Below, in pieces: positions 1 to 5,766 of a stretch of 40,630 nt of DNA; within the stretch, counting starts at the first letter, position 1, and every line of letters starts with the position of its first letter. Where the stretch lies: the IMG/VR virus record IMGVR_UViG_3300007735_000723, positions 1-40,630 of that record; one strand, written 5' to 3'. Both the position numbers and the translations under genes were made by a program. The notes below the pieces were generated by a model, which was not told the DNA's origin, searched no databases, and was given only the letters and a program-made list of their open reading frames with translations. Source of the stretch: a virus.

Positions 1-66
1 ATCCGGGTTTGCTGGGCCAGCTACGTCTGGCCGGCGGTATCCGGCATGTGGACGGGATGTAGATTA

Positions 67-96
67 TTGGACGGGATATGGATTATGGGATATAAT
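67..96 (+). promoter_or_regulatory. Putative sigma70-type early promoter
   Basis: TTGGAC at 67-72 and TATAAT at 91-96 are separated by 18 bases. The ATG of the next ORF is at 106, nine bases after the -10, so the mRNA would have almost no leader. This matches the other early promoters in the window, although the spacer is longer. Confidence 0.5.
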
Positions 97-105
97 AGGG
101 ACAAG

Positions 106-297
106 ATGGACAGGAAAGAGAAAATTTCAAGAAGTTTGAATAAAATTAATGAAAAGTTTCACAGGCTCTTCGATTGGCTGACCTGCGAGGACCTTGGACG
201 GGATTGGGACGGGGTTGGAAACCCATTTGGCAATAATTGTCAAAATAATAAGAAAATTGTCGGACAGGATGGCAAAAAGAACCCCCAAAGTTCTTAA
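106..297 (+). CDS. Hypothetical small protein (63 aa)
   Basis: This is an open frame of 63 codons starting at the ATG that lies nine bases downstream of a plausible TATAAT. The N-terminal half is basic (MDRKEKISRSLNKI) and helical; the C-terminal half is rich in Asn, Gly and Asp and overlaps the GGACGGGAT repeats, so that part may be low-constraint sequence. I recognise no family. The promoter placement favours a real early gene. The repeats, the lack of a Shine-Dalgarno sequence and the odd composition argue for caution. An alternative in-frame start at 46 lies upstream of the -10 and is unlikely. Confidence 0.4.
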   Translation: MDRKEKISRSLNKINEKFHRLFDWLTCEDLGRDWDGVGNPFGNNCQNNKKIVGQDGKKNPQSS

Positions 298-546
298 AGT
301 GGCATAGAGGGGTCTAAAATTGTCAAAATTTTAGAGAATTGTCAATCTGTAGGACGGGATATAGGCGATTGAGGGGGTCAGAGGCCCTGAGAGGTGTCTA
401 AGGGGCTTAAAACGGCTCTGAGAGGCTTTAAAAGCGATTGAAGGGGGTCTTGGAGTTGGTCTGTAACTCATACCTTCTCAAAAATTCTCTAAAATCTTCT
501 ACCCCACTCACTCCCACATCCCCCCACTTTTACCCCCATAGAAAAA
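298..546. other. Non-coding repeat-rich region
   Basis: I find no convincing gene here. It contains a perfect 8-bp hairpin (TCTAAAAT at 313-320, loop of 7, ATTTTAGA at 328-335), two near-identical copies of GCGATTGA(A)GGGGGTC at 365-379 and 434-449, and several CTGAGAGG/GAGAGG motifs. The structure looks regulatory or origin-like, but no function can be assigned. Confidence 0.5.
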
Positions 547-571
547 CCCCCTCAGATTCTCTCTGAGAGGG
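547..571 (-). terminator. Rho-independent terminator (leftward)
   Basis: Read on the minus strand this is a stem CCCTCTCAGA / TCTGAGGGGG with a five-base loop, followed by TTTTTC. It lies about 25 bases after the stop codon of the leftward gene ending at 597 and would end the late transcript from 1306. Confidence 0.8.
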
Positions 572-596
572 CTTTCTGTTCTTGTCTTTAGATAAA

Positions 597-1151
597 TTAT
601 CTTTTGTATCTTGGATCTATTTTTGGCTTGACTGGAATACTTTTTGTTAATCCTGTTGGATTGCCTTCTAGATCAATCCCCGATTGTTTCATAAATCTCA
701 TTGGTTTACCACTATCGGTTTCTTGTTCAGTTGGAATTTTTTCAATTAAATTTGAATCACCTGATTTTGGTAGGCTTCCATATAGTTGATCGTGTGGTCC
801 TACCTTTGGCCTCTTTCCGGGTTTGAACAGATCAATTGGAATTTTTGAAGGATTTGATGGCGTGATTCCGGGTGTGAGTAATGGCGATGGTTTGCTTGGA
901 TCTTTTGGAGTTGGCTCCGGTTTTATTGGTTTTGGTTCTCGGTCAGCCGGTCTTGGCATTCTTCCTGGCAGTATGTAATCAGGTATTGGTTTTCTTATCT
1001 CTAGATCTGTGCCTGATTTTGAATCATATTTTGCCCCCGCATTGATCAAGATGTTTGTGCGTGGCTTTAGGCTGTATTGAACCTCCAAGATATTCAATTT
1101 TTCCTGAAGTTGCTCGGAGAGATTCTTGTAGTAGTTTGTTAGGTAGTGCAT
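597..1151 (-). CDS. Pro-rich late protein with N-terminal coiled-coil module (184 aa)
   Basis: The protein begins MHYLTNYYKNLSEQLQEKLN, a short amphipathic helix, and the rest is low-complexity and rich in Pro and Lys (residues 60-130). The N-terminus closely resembles that of the 468-aa protein at 30441-31847 (MDYLTNFYKSKAESLQEKIN), so both probably belong to one phage-specific family, likely virion or capsid-core associated (inference). A late promoter element sits five bases upstream of the ATG, so its mRNA should be leaderless. The gene lies between another small late gene and a terminator. No enzymatic domain is visible. Confidence 0.75.
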   Translation of the reverse strand: MHYLTNYYKNLSEQLQEKLNILEVQYSLKPRTNILINAGAKYDSKSGTDLEIRKPIPDYILPGRMPRPADREPKPIKPEPTPKDPSKPSPLLTPGITPSNPSKIPIDLFKPGKRPKVGPHDQLYGSLPKSGDSNLIEKIPTEQETDSGKPMRFMKQSGIDLEGNPTGLTKSIPVKPKIDPRYKR

Positions 1152-1156
1152 AAAAT

Positions 1157-1164
1157 TATTTATT
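1157..1164 (-). promoter_or_regulatory. Late promoter element AATAAATA
   Basis: Minus-strand AATAAATA lies five bases before the ATG at 1151. The stop codon of the upstream gene (1160-1162) forms the TAA of the TAAATA core. Confidence 0.7.
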
Positions 1165-1306
1165 CATTCCCATCTGCTTGTTCTTCTTGGGCGGTTCTTT
1201 CATCATCGGTTTCTTCTACTTCGTCCGTTGTATCGGGCTTCTTGAAACCCATTGGCTTGTCGATGTAGAAATCATAATTTTCCAGAAATTCTCTAAATTT
1301 TCTCAT
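1160..1306 (-). CDS. Small acidic late protein (48 aa)
   Basis: This short gene starts MRKFREFLENYDFYIDKPMG and continues into a very acidic, Glu/Asp/Thr-rich tail. It is supported by a late promoter element (CATAAATA) exactly five bases before its ATG and by its stop codon being built into the late promoter of the next gene. I recognise no family; small acidic proteins of this kind occur near phage head genes, but no function can be claimed. It is the first gene of a short leftward late unit and is divergent from the methyltransferase gene. Confidence 0.7.
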   Translation of the reverse strand: MRKFREFLENYDFYIDKPMGFKKPDTTDEVEETDDERTAQEEQADGNE

Positions 1307-1311
1307 GTAGA

Positions 1312-1319
1312 TATTTATG
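1312..1319 (-). promoter_or_regulatory. Late promoter element CATAAATA
   Basis: Minus-strand CATAAATA with five bases (TCTAC) to the ATG at 1306. It lies back-to-back with the early plus-strand promoter whose -35 begins at 1330. Confidence 0.7.
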
Positions 1320-1329
1320 GCGGTTTTGA

Positions 1330-1357
1330 TTGACTTTCTTGTGTGATAGCCTATACT
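1330..1357 (+). promoter_or_regulatory. Early sigma70-type promoter, leaderless
   Basis: TTGACT at 1330-1335, a 16-base spacer, and TATACT at 1352-1357. Six bases then separate the -10 from the ATG at 1364, so transcription should start at or next to the start codon. Confidence 0.8.
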
Positions 1358-1363
1358 TTCCCC

Positions 1364-2533
1364 ATGCGATACCTATCCGTGTGTTCGGGCATTGAGGCGG
1401 CTACCGTTGCTTGGCATCCGATGGGGTGGACTCCGGTTGGGTTCAGCGACATTGAACCTTTCCCCTCGGCGGTGCTTGCCCATCACTACCCGAATGTTCC
1501 AAACTTTGGAGACATGAGAAATTATGAAAATTGGAAAATCAACGAAAAAATCGACCTCCTCGTTGGAGGCACCCCCTGTCAATCTTTCTCAGTGGCTGGG
1601 CTTAGAGGAGGATTGTCAGACCCGCGTGGTGGACTCATGCTCACATACCTTGAGATCGCTCGGAGTCTCAGACCCCGATGGATCGTTTGGGAAAATGTCC
1701 CCGGTGTCCTGTCAGCAGACGGAGGAAGGGCATTTGGTTCCTTCCTCGGGGCGTTGGGGGACTTGGGGTATGGGTGGGCCTACCGGGTCATGGACGCTCA
1801 ATGGGTCAGAACACACCGGCATCCCCATGCCGTCCCGCAACGAAGGCGACGTGTGTTCGTTGTCGGATATCTTGGAGACAGCACCCGTCCCGGAAAAGTT
1901 CTTTTTGAGTCCCAAAGCCTGTCAAGGCATTCTTCATCGCGCAAAAAAGCGGGGCAAGGTTCTACCGAAAATTTTGGAGAATGCGCTGCAACTGTGTGTT
2001 CAAAGTGGAGCAAAGGAACCGGAGGCCCATCCGGGGACGAGTGCCAAAACCTGACTCTTGACGAAGTATCCAAGTCTTTGACCGCTCGGGGTCGTTCAAG
2101 CCACCGTGAGGATTCGGATACCTACATCCCCGTTCCCTACGATCTTTTTCAAATTACTGCACCTCTGAACGGTCAGAGGCGTGAACCCGGTGATCCTTGC
2201 CATACCCTTGCAAGAGACAACGCCTGTCACGCTGCCATCGTTGGTGTTGATGTCTACAACCAAACTGTTGATGGAGGAGTAGCATCCACCGTTACAAATG
2301 CAGCGGGAGGAAGCAATACTACGGGTCCAAAGGTTATTCAGACTCACATGGTTCGCAGGCTGACTCCCCGTGAGTGCGAGAGGCTTCAGGGCTTCCCTGA
2401 TGACTATACGCTCATTCCGTGGCGTGGCAAGCCTGACTGCCCGGATGGACACAGGTACAAAGCTCTCGGCAACAGCATGGCCGTGAACTGCATGGAATGG
2501 ATTGGTGAGAGAATCCAAGCATGTGATGCTTGA
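1364..2533 (+). CDS. DNA (cytosine-5-)-methyltransferase
   Basis: This Dcm/M.HhaI-family enzyme transfers a methyl group from S-adenosylmethionine to C5 of cytosine in DNA. Motif I (SVCSGIEAA, residues 5-12) binds SAM. Motif IV (GGTPCQSFS) contains the catalytic Cys72. Motif VI (ENV, 110-112), motif VIII (QRRRRVFVVG), motif IX (RECERLQGFPDDY) and motif X (ALGNSM) are all present and in order, with a target-recognition region between VIII and IX, so the enzyme looks intact. I chose the second Met (MRYLSVCSG) as start because family members begin there and an early promoter lies just before it; an upstream in-frame start would fall inside the promoter. It could hide phage DNA from host restriction, or protect it from the phage nuclease at 5767; the second idea is inference. 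The target sequence cannot be read. Confidence 0.93.
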   Translation: MRYLSVCSGIEAATVAWHPMGWTPVGFSDIEPFPSAVLAHHYPNVPNFGDMRNYENWKINEKIDLLVGGTPCQSFSVAGLRGGLSDPRGGLMLTYLEIARSLRPRWIVWENVPGVLSADGGRAFGSFLGALGDLGYGWAYRVMDAQWVRTHRHPHAVPQRRRRVFVVGYLGDSTRPGKVLFESQSLSRHSSSRKKAGQGSTENFGECAATVCSKWSKGTGGPSGDECQNLTLDEVSKSLTARGRSSHREDSDTYIPVPYDLFQITAPLNGQRREPGDPCHTLARDNACHAAIVGVDVYNQTVDGGVASTVTNAAGGSNTTGPKVIQTHMVRRLTPRECERLQGFPDDYTLIPWRGKPDCPDGHRYKALGNSMAVNCMEWIGERIQACDA

Positions 2534-2557
2534 CTTGCTCTGATACTGTGCCATACT
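2530..2557 (+). promoter_or_regulatory. Early promoter of the 2681-5305 operon
   Basis: TTGACT at 2530-2535, a 16-base spacer and CATACT at 2552-2557. The -35 overlaps the methyltransferase stop codon. Unlike most early promoters here, it is followed by a leader of about 115 bases before the next clear gene. Confidence 0.6.
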
Positions 2558-2578
2558 ATGCATGTTAGATGAATCATC

Positions 2579-2646
2579 ATCCCCCACAAGTATTCTGGTT
2601 TGCTTTTTTTACATTTCTTCCTGTGATAACCATGCTTGTGGGGGAT
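2579..2646 (+). promoter_or_regulatory. Long inverted repeat in mRNA leader
   Basis: ATCCCCCACAAG (2579-2590) is a perfect inverted repeat of CTTGTGGGGGAT (2635-2646), giving a 12-bp stem with a 44-base loop in the leader of the operon that starts at 2681. A 34-codon ORF (ATG at 2562) runs through it but has no recognisable product. It may be a regulatory hairpin or a stability element. Confidence 0.5.
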
Positions 2647-2680
2647 ATCATTATCCACATTATTGAAAGAAGGAATCGCT

Positions 2681-2875
2681 ATGACTAAGAAGATTGCAAA
2701 GAAGAAGGTCGTCACCAAGCCGCAGCCCATGATCCTGAAGTTGTTTCCTGATCGTGGAGTGATGGGCATCATCACGGATCTTTCGCTCATGACTGTTCTA
2801 ATGTCAGCTGCTGTGATGATGGTCGTTATGGCCGTAATGATGGCTGGCAAGATTACGATCATTGCAGGAAAGTAA
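2681..2875 (+). CDS. Small membrane protein (64 aa)
   Basis: The protein has a Lys-rich N-terminus (MTKKIAKKKVVTK) followed by a Met/Val/Ala-rich hydrophobic segment at about residues 35-53 (LMTVLMSAAVMMVVMAVMM), which should span the inner membrane once. The start is set by a good Shine-Dalgarno (AGAAGGAA) six bases before ATG 2681; the longer frame starting at 2636 lies within the hairpin region. It is the first clear gene of a tightly packed operon leading to the SpeD gene. No family is recognised. Confidence 0.7.
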   Translation: MTKKIAKKKVVTKPQPMILKLFPDRGVMGIITDLSLMTVLMSAAVMMVVMAVMMAGKITIIAGK

Positions 2876-2876
2876 A

Positions 2877-3050
2877 ATGAAAACTGCTACAAACAATAAC
2901 TCCACGATGTATGGCAAGTTGGAAAAGGTCATCGAAAAGTTGGATAACCTTTCTACCAATGTGATTGATGGCACCATTTCCGCCAACTCAATCTATGACA
3001 GAATTGAAAAAATTCGAATGGACATTGAGAAGATTCAGGAGTCTCTGTGA
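2877..3050 (+). CDS. Small coiled-coil protein (57 aa)
   Basis: This protein is almost entirely helical with a heptad-like pattern (KLEKVIEKLDNLST and YDRIEKIRMDIEKIQESL). AGGAAAG precedes ATG 2877. The stop codon overlaps the GTG start of the SpeD gene (GTGA), which indicates translational coupling. It has no recognisable catalytic motif; a role as an oligomerising partner is only a guess. Confidence 0.65.
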   Translation: MKTATNNNSTMYGKLEKVIEKLDNLSTNVIDGTISANSIYDRIEKIRMDIEKIQESL

Positions 3051-3454
3051 ACAATATTGAAAATCCGTTTGGTTATTCCTACTTCTTGGACATGTACGAT
3101 TGCCGTGAAGGTGCGGCAGATGATCTTGAGCTTCACTACCGCTTTCTTGAGCGGATCGTGGACAAGATCGGAATGACTCGGATGAGTCAGCCAATCGTCA
3201 TCCATGGACCCACTCGGTTCGGAAAGGAATTGTATCCAGCCAAGGCTGGAGTGAGTGGATGGGTTCCGCTGATCGAAAGCGGCATTCAGATTCACTCCAT
3301 CGAACCCACTCACTTCATCACCCTTGATGTTTATTCCTGCAACAAGTTTGACAAGAACATCATCTTGGAGTATAGTAAGGAGTGCTTTGGTTTCAAGCAG
3401 CACGAAGAACAGTTCTTTGTGCGTGGCAAGGGATACGGTTCCATTTCTGCATAA
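3047..3454 (+). CDS. SpeD-family pyruvoyl decarboxylase (AdoMet decarboxylase-like)
   Basis: This is a prokaryotic S-adenosylmethionine decarboxylase-type proenzyme (135 aa), which normally self-cleaves at Glu-Ser to create a pyruvoyl group and makes decarboxylated AdoMet for spermidine synthesis. The cleavage site is LIES|GIQIHS (Glu77-Ser78). His83 lies 5 residues and Cys98 20 residues after the serine, exactly the spacing of Ser63, His68 and Cys83 in the Thermotoga enzyme, so the machinery looks complete. It starts at GTG 3047 with the Shine-Dalgarno CAGGAG, overlapping the previous stop. Some SpeD homologues, including phage ones, are reported to decarboxylate ornithine or arginine instead, so the substrate is uncertain. 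No spermidine synthase is present in the window. Confidence 0.85.
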   Translation: MNNIENPFGYSYFLDMYDCREGAADDLELHYRFLERIVDKIGMTRMSQPIVIHGPTRFGKELYPAKAGVSGWVPLIESGIQIHSIEPTHFITLDVYSCNKFDKNIILEYSKECFGFKQHEEQFFVRGKGYGSISA

Positions 3455-3463
3455 GGAAAACAA

Positions 3464-3910
3464 ATGATCGTCAGCAACACTTCAACTCTGTTCAATTCGA
3501 ACGGTCAGTTCTTCAATCGTTCAGAGTATCAGGGATCGTTGTATCAGGAAGTGACCTTTGCCAAGGCACTCAAATGGGACAATCAGTTCACGATCACGGA
3601 ACCTCTGAACGAGGCTCTGTACAACAACACCATATCGAATTATCCCGTTGGTCCCAACAAGTATTTCATGGGATCGTTCGACGGATTTTGGATTCACAGG
3701 ATCTACAACAGAGGAAATCTTGTGATGACGGTTCAAAGCGTGGATCAGGAAATGTTCATTCCCGTTGCCCATGATCGTGTGGAGAGCATTGCAATGGCAA
3801 GTGGGTTCGTAGAACCCATGGGAGATTGTGATCCTCCCGATGTTCCTGCTCCCGGAGTCGTTGCAGTTCTTGGAATCGCTGCTATGTTTGGTATGCGAAA
3901 GAGAAAGTGA
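3464..3910 (+). CDS. Phage protein with a PEP-CTERM-like C-terminal sorting signal
   Basis: The body (residues 1-118) is not recognised. The C-terminus is striking: an Asp/Pro-rich linker, then DVPAPGVVAVLGIAAMFG and a final MRKRK. This has the three parts of a PEP-CTERM signal: a Pro-x-Pro-Gly-like motif, a short hydrophobic helix and a terminal basic cluster. Such signals direct bacterial proteins to the exosortase/XrtA pathway; the VPAPG variant is common in planctomycetes. No N-terminal signal peptide is visible, which is unusual for a PEP-CTERM protein, so it may be tail-anchored or act as a mimic. AAGGAAAA precedes the ATG. The gene lies in an early operon directly after SpeD. Confidence 0.75.
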   Translation: MIVSNTSTLFNSNGQFFNRSEYQGSLYQEVTFAKALKWDNQFTITEPLNEALYNNTISNYPVGPNKYFMGSFDGFWIHRIYNRGNLVMTVQSVDQEMFIPVAHDRVESIAMASGFVEPMGDCDPPDVPAPGVVAVLGIAAMFGMRKRK

Positions 3911-4317
3911 TGTCTGATTACCAGCCCATAGAATACCGCCTGCGCTGCCATACAAAGCGCACCGATCTCCCTGCGGATGTTCTGCGGGATATTGGTGAGG
4001 CTTATGCGGAGATTGAGCGTATTCGTAGGGAAAAAAAAGACCTCAAGGAAGCGCATGATGTCGTGCTTGAAAGGTGGATCGGTCACTACAGGAAGGCGAT
4101 AGAGGAGCGTGACGAGGCTAGGCGGGAGGTGTGCAGGGATGAGGCGTATCGTCCCTCTCCGTCACCACCATGCACGGCAAACCAAGTTGCTGATCGGCGT
4201 GGATGGGACTGTTTCAAAGAAATCGAAAGGCTGCGGAAAGAACTTGACGAGGTAAATAAGGAATGTGATTTGCAGCGCAACATTCCAACCGAAGTGCGAG
4301 ACTGGGATATTCGATAA
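3910..4317 (+). CDS. GWDC-module protein 1 (135 aa)
   Basis: The start overlaps the previous stop (TGATG). It carries helical, charged sequence with an AEIERIRREKKDLKEAH heptad region and one copy of a module that recurs in the next genes: ERDEARREVC, then about 20 variable residues, then RRGWDCFKE. A second coiled segment (IERLRKELDEVNKEC) follows. The module has one conserved Cys at each end, which could bind metal or form a disulfide. I recognise no function. It belongs to a cluster of four consecutive genes with the same parts. Confidence 0.7.
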   Translation: MSDYQPIEYRLRCHTKRTDLPADVLRDIGEAYAEIERIRREKKDLKEAHDVVLERWIGHYRKAIEERDEARREVCRDEAYRPSPSPPCTANQVADRRGWDCFKEIERLRKELDEVNKECDLQRNIPTEVRDWDIR

Positions 4318-4328
4318 AGAGAACATCA

Positions 4329-4514
4329 ATGACTGATAACACAGACATCGTTACATGGCTCCGCAGCATTCTGCACAATGACCGTTCCGTTGAACTTCGT
4401 TGTCAGGAAGCTGCCAATGAGATTGAGCGGTTGCGTGATGAACTTGAAGATGCTAAGATTCAACTCGCAAATATGGAAGAAGATTATTTTAGAATCAGGG
4501 AACACAATGAGTGA
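4329..4514 (+). CDS. Small coiled-coil protein of the GWDC cluster (61 aa)
   Basis: MTDNTDIVTWLRSIL followed by a heptad-rich segment (AANEIERLRDELEDAK). Its start resembles that of the protein at 4769 (MTDDIVDRLRSY) and both contain the AA(N/D)EIE element, so it looks like a shortened paralogue that lacks the RDEARRE..C / GWDC part. It overlaps the next gene by eight bases (ATGAGTGA). Phage proteins starting MTDDIVDRLR are common, but their function is unknown to me. Confidence 0.65.
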   Translation: MTDNTDIVTWLRSILHNDRSVELRCQEAANEIERLRDELEDAKIQLANMEEDYFRIREHNE

Positions 4515-4776
4515 TGTTGATTCAAATGGCGTAGATGTCCTTGACCGATTTCGTGCATATTCAGAGAGGTTCAGACAGTTCAGTATTGCTGAAGAAGTCT
4601 ACTTGGATACTCTTGAATATATCAAACTTGTTCGCAAGGAGCGTGACGAGGCTAGGAGAGAGATTTGTATGATTATGGGTGGCAAGGGTGGTAGATCATC
4701 GCACATCTCCCCGGATGCCATTGACTATGCAAAATCCCGTGGTTGGGATTGTTTCAAGGAGAACACCAATGACTGA
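4507..4776 (+). CDS. GWDC-module protein 2 (89 aa)
   Basis: The N-terminal half is variable (VLDRFRAYSERFRQF). The second half is one copy of the shared module: RKERDEARREIC, a variable stretch, then AKSRGWDCFKEN. It overlaps the next gene by eight bases (ATGACTGA), so the cluster should be translationally coupled. No enzymatic motif is visible. Confidence 0.7.
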   Translation: MSDVDSNGVDVLDRFRAYSERFRQFSIAEEVYLDTLEYIKLVRKERDEARREICMIMGGKGGRSSHISPDAIDYAKSRGWDCFKENTND

Positions 4777-5305
4777 TGACATCGTAGATCGGCTGCGCTC
4801 TTACGCAAATTCCTCAATAGACGGTGGGTGGGCAAGTGTTTTCAAGCCAGACCTAAACATAGCCGCAGATGAGATCGAACAACTCCGCAAGGAGCGTGAT
4901 GAGGCGAGGAGGGAAGTATGTGATATGCATCACCTGACTGGCTTTCTCGGAGGAGACTATGCCAATTCCCGTGGTTGGGATTGTTATTCCAATGGAGAAT
5001 ATAAATTCTCACAGTCTGCAAAAGATTTTGAAGTGTTTCTAAATGGACAGGGAAAAATTATGTCAGAAATAAATGAAAGACTCCGAAAGGAGCGTGATGA
5101 AGCCCGACAGATGTATTGCAAACTGTGGGAACTTCCATGGCGCACAGGTGGTATAAAGAAGGCCAAAGAGCTTGGTTGGGATTGCTTCAAGGATGGTGAC
5201 ATTCAAAGACAAAAAATATTGGATGAAATCACATCCGCAGAGAAGATTAAGAATGATGCTCTTGATCGACTTGCAAAACTTGATGAGGAGTTGGGATTGA
5301 TCTAA
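4769..5305 (+). CDS. GWDC-module protein 3, two tandem copies (178 aa)
   Basis: It begins MTDDIVDRLRSYANSS and contains AADEIEQLRKERDEARREVC followed by ANSRGWDCYSNG (first module), then RLRKERDEARQMYC followed by AKELGWDCFKDGD (second module). It ends in ALDRLAKLDEELGLI, an ending almost identical to the tail region of the protein at 6653-6982. Internal duplication plus the neighbouring copies show local expansion of one building block. Start 4769 was chosen because it overlaps the upstream stop and begins like the paralogue at 4329; the longer frame from 4679 is a shadow. Confidence 0.7.
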   Translation: MTDDIVDRLRSYANSSIDGGWASVFKPDLNIAADEIEQLRKERDEARREVCDMHHLTGFLGGDYANSRGWDCYSNGEYKFSQSAKDFEVFLNGQGKIMSEINERLRKERDEARQMYCKLWELPWRTGGIKKAKELGWDCFKDGDIQRQKILDEITSAEKIKNDALDRLAKLDEELGLI

Positions 5306-5338
5306 AAGGATTATATTCTTATAAATGCAATTGATGAT

Positions 5339-5677
5339 ATGGATGATTCTAATAAAAAATTTAATAAACAAGATTTAATAAAAATTGCAAAGTTGCAAAA
5401 AACTGTTTTAATCGCATTTTGCATCACTCTTGTAACTTGTTGTATCCCAATCTTGGGATTTATCGTTGCTTTATGCAATTTTTATTATTTTTATAAATTG
5501 CTTTGTACAATTAAACAATCACATGCTTGGGTTCACATAATTCTTCTTTTTATTCCACTTATATCTTTGATCGTTTATTTGCATTTTATAATAAAGGCAA
5601 CAAAAATACTTCAACAAAATAACATTCGCGTTGGTCTGTTCGGAGCCAAAATGTTAGACTTTGAAAAAATTAAATAA
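5339..5677 (+). CDS. Membrane protein with three or four helices (112 aa)
   Basis: Hydrophobic segments lie at about residues 22-50 (probably two close helices with a Cys pair, TCCIPILGF) and 65-87. The tail reads ATKILQQNNIRVGLFGAKM. The pattern of a helical membrane domain followed by an 'ATKxL..xGixVGLxGA' tail resembles small bacterial membrane proteins that I associate with planctomycetes and verrucomicrobia; this is from memory and is weak evidence. A weak promoter (TTGATC, 17 bases, TATAAA) precedes it. Function unknown. Confidence 0.6.
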   Translation: MDDSNKKFNKQDLIKIAKLQKTVLIAFCITLVTCCIPILGFIVALCNFYYFYKLLCTIKQSHAWVHIILLFIPLISLIVYLHFIIKATKILQQNNIRVGLFGAKMLDFEKIK

Positions 5678-5683
5678 AAGAAA

Positions 5684-5757
5684 CGGGCATTAGCTCAGCT
5701 TGGTAGAGCGCTTGCTTTGGGAGCAAGAAGTCGTTGGTTCAAATCCAGCATGCCCGA
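5684..5757 (+). tRNA. tRNA-Pro (TGG)
   Basis: Acceptor CGGGCAT pairs with ATGCCCG, D-arm GCTC/GAGC, anticodon stem CTTGC/GCAAG with loop TTTGGGA (anticodon TGG), T-arm GTTGG-TTCAAAT-CCAGC, discriminator A. CCA is not encoded. All arms pair well. Confidence 0.95.
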
Positions 5758-5766
5758 TTAAATGTC

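Larger units (their letters stand above)
50..360. repeat. Dispersed GGACGGGAT repeats
   Basis: The 9-mer GGACGGGAT occurs at 50-58, 69-77, 196-204 and 352-360, with a near copy (GGGACGGGG) near 206. Copies lie both inside and outside the small ORF at 106-297, so coding alone does not explain them. They could be protein-binding sites (origin or regulatory) or remnants of expansion. Only the repetition is seen. Confidence 0.55.

Noticed and set aside
2562-2666. 34-codon ORF in the leader of the 2681 operon
   Set aside because: Its start is plausible but the product is unrecognisable, and the region is dominated by the inverted repeat.
4679-4768. N-terminal extension of the 178-aa GWDC protein
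   Set aside because: It is an out-of-frame read of the upstream gene; the paralogue at 4329 starts at the equivalent Met and an eight-base overlap supports 4769.
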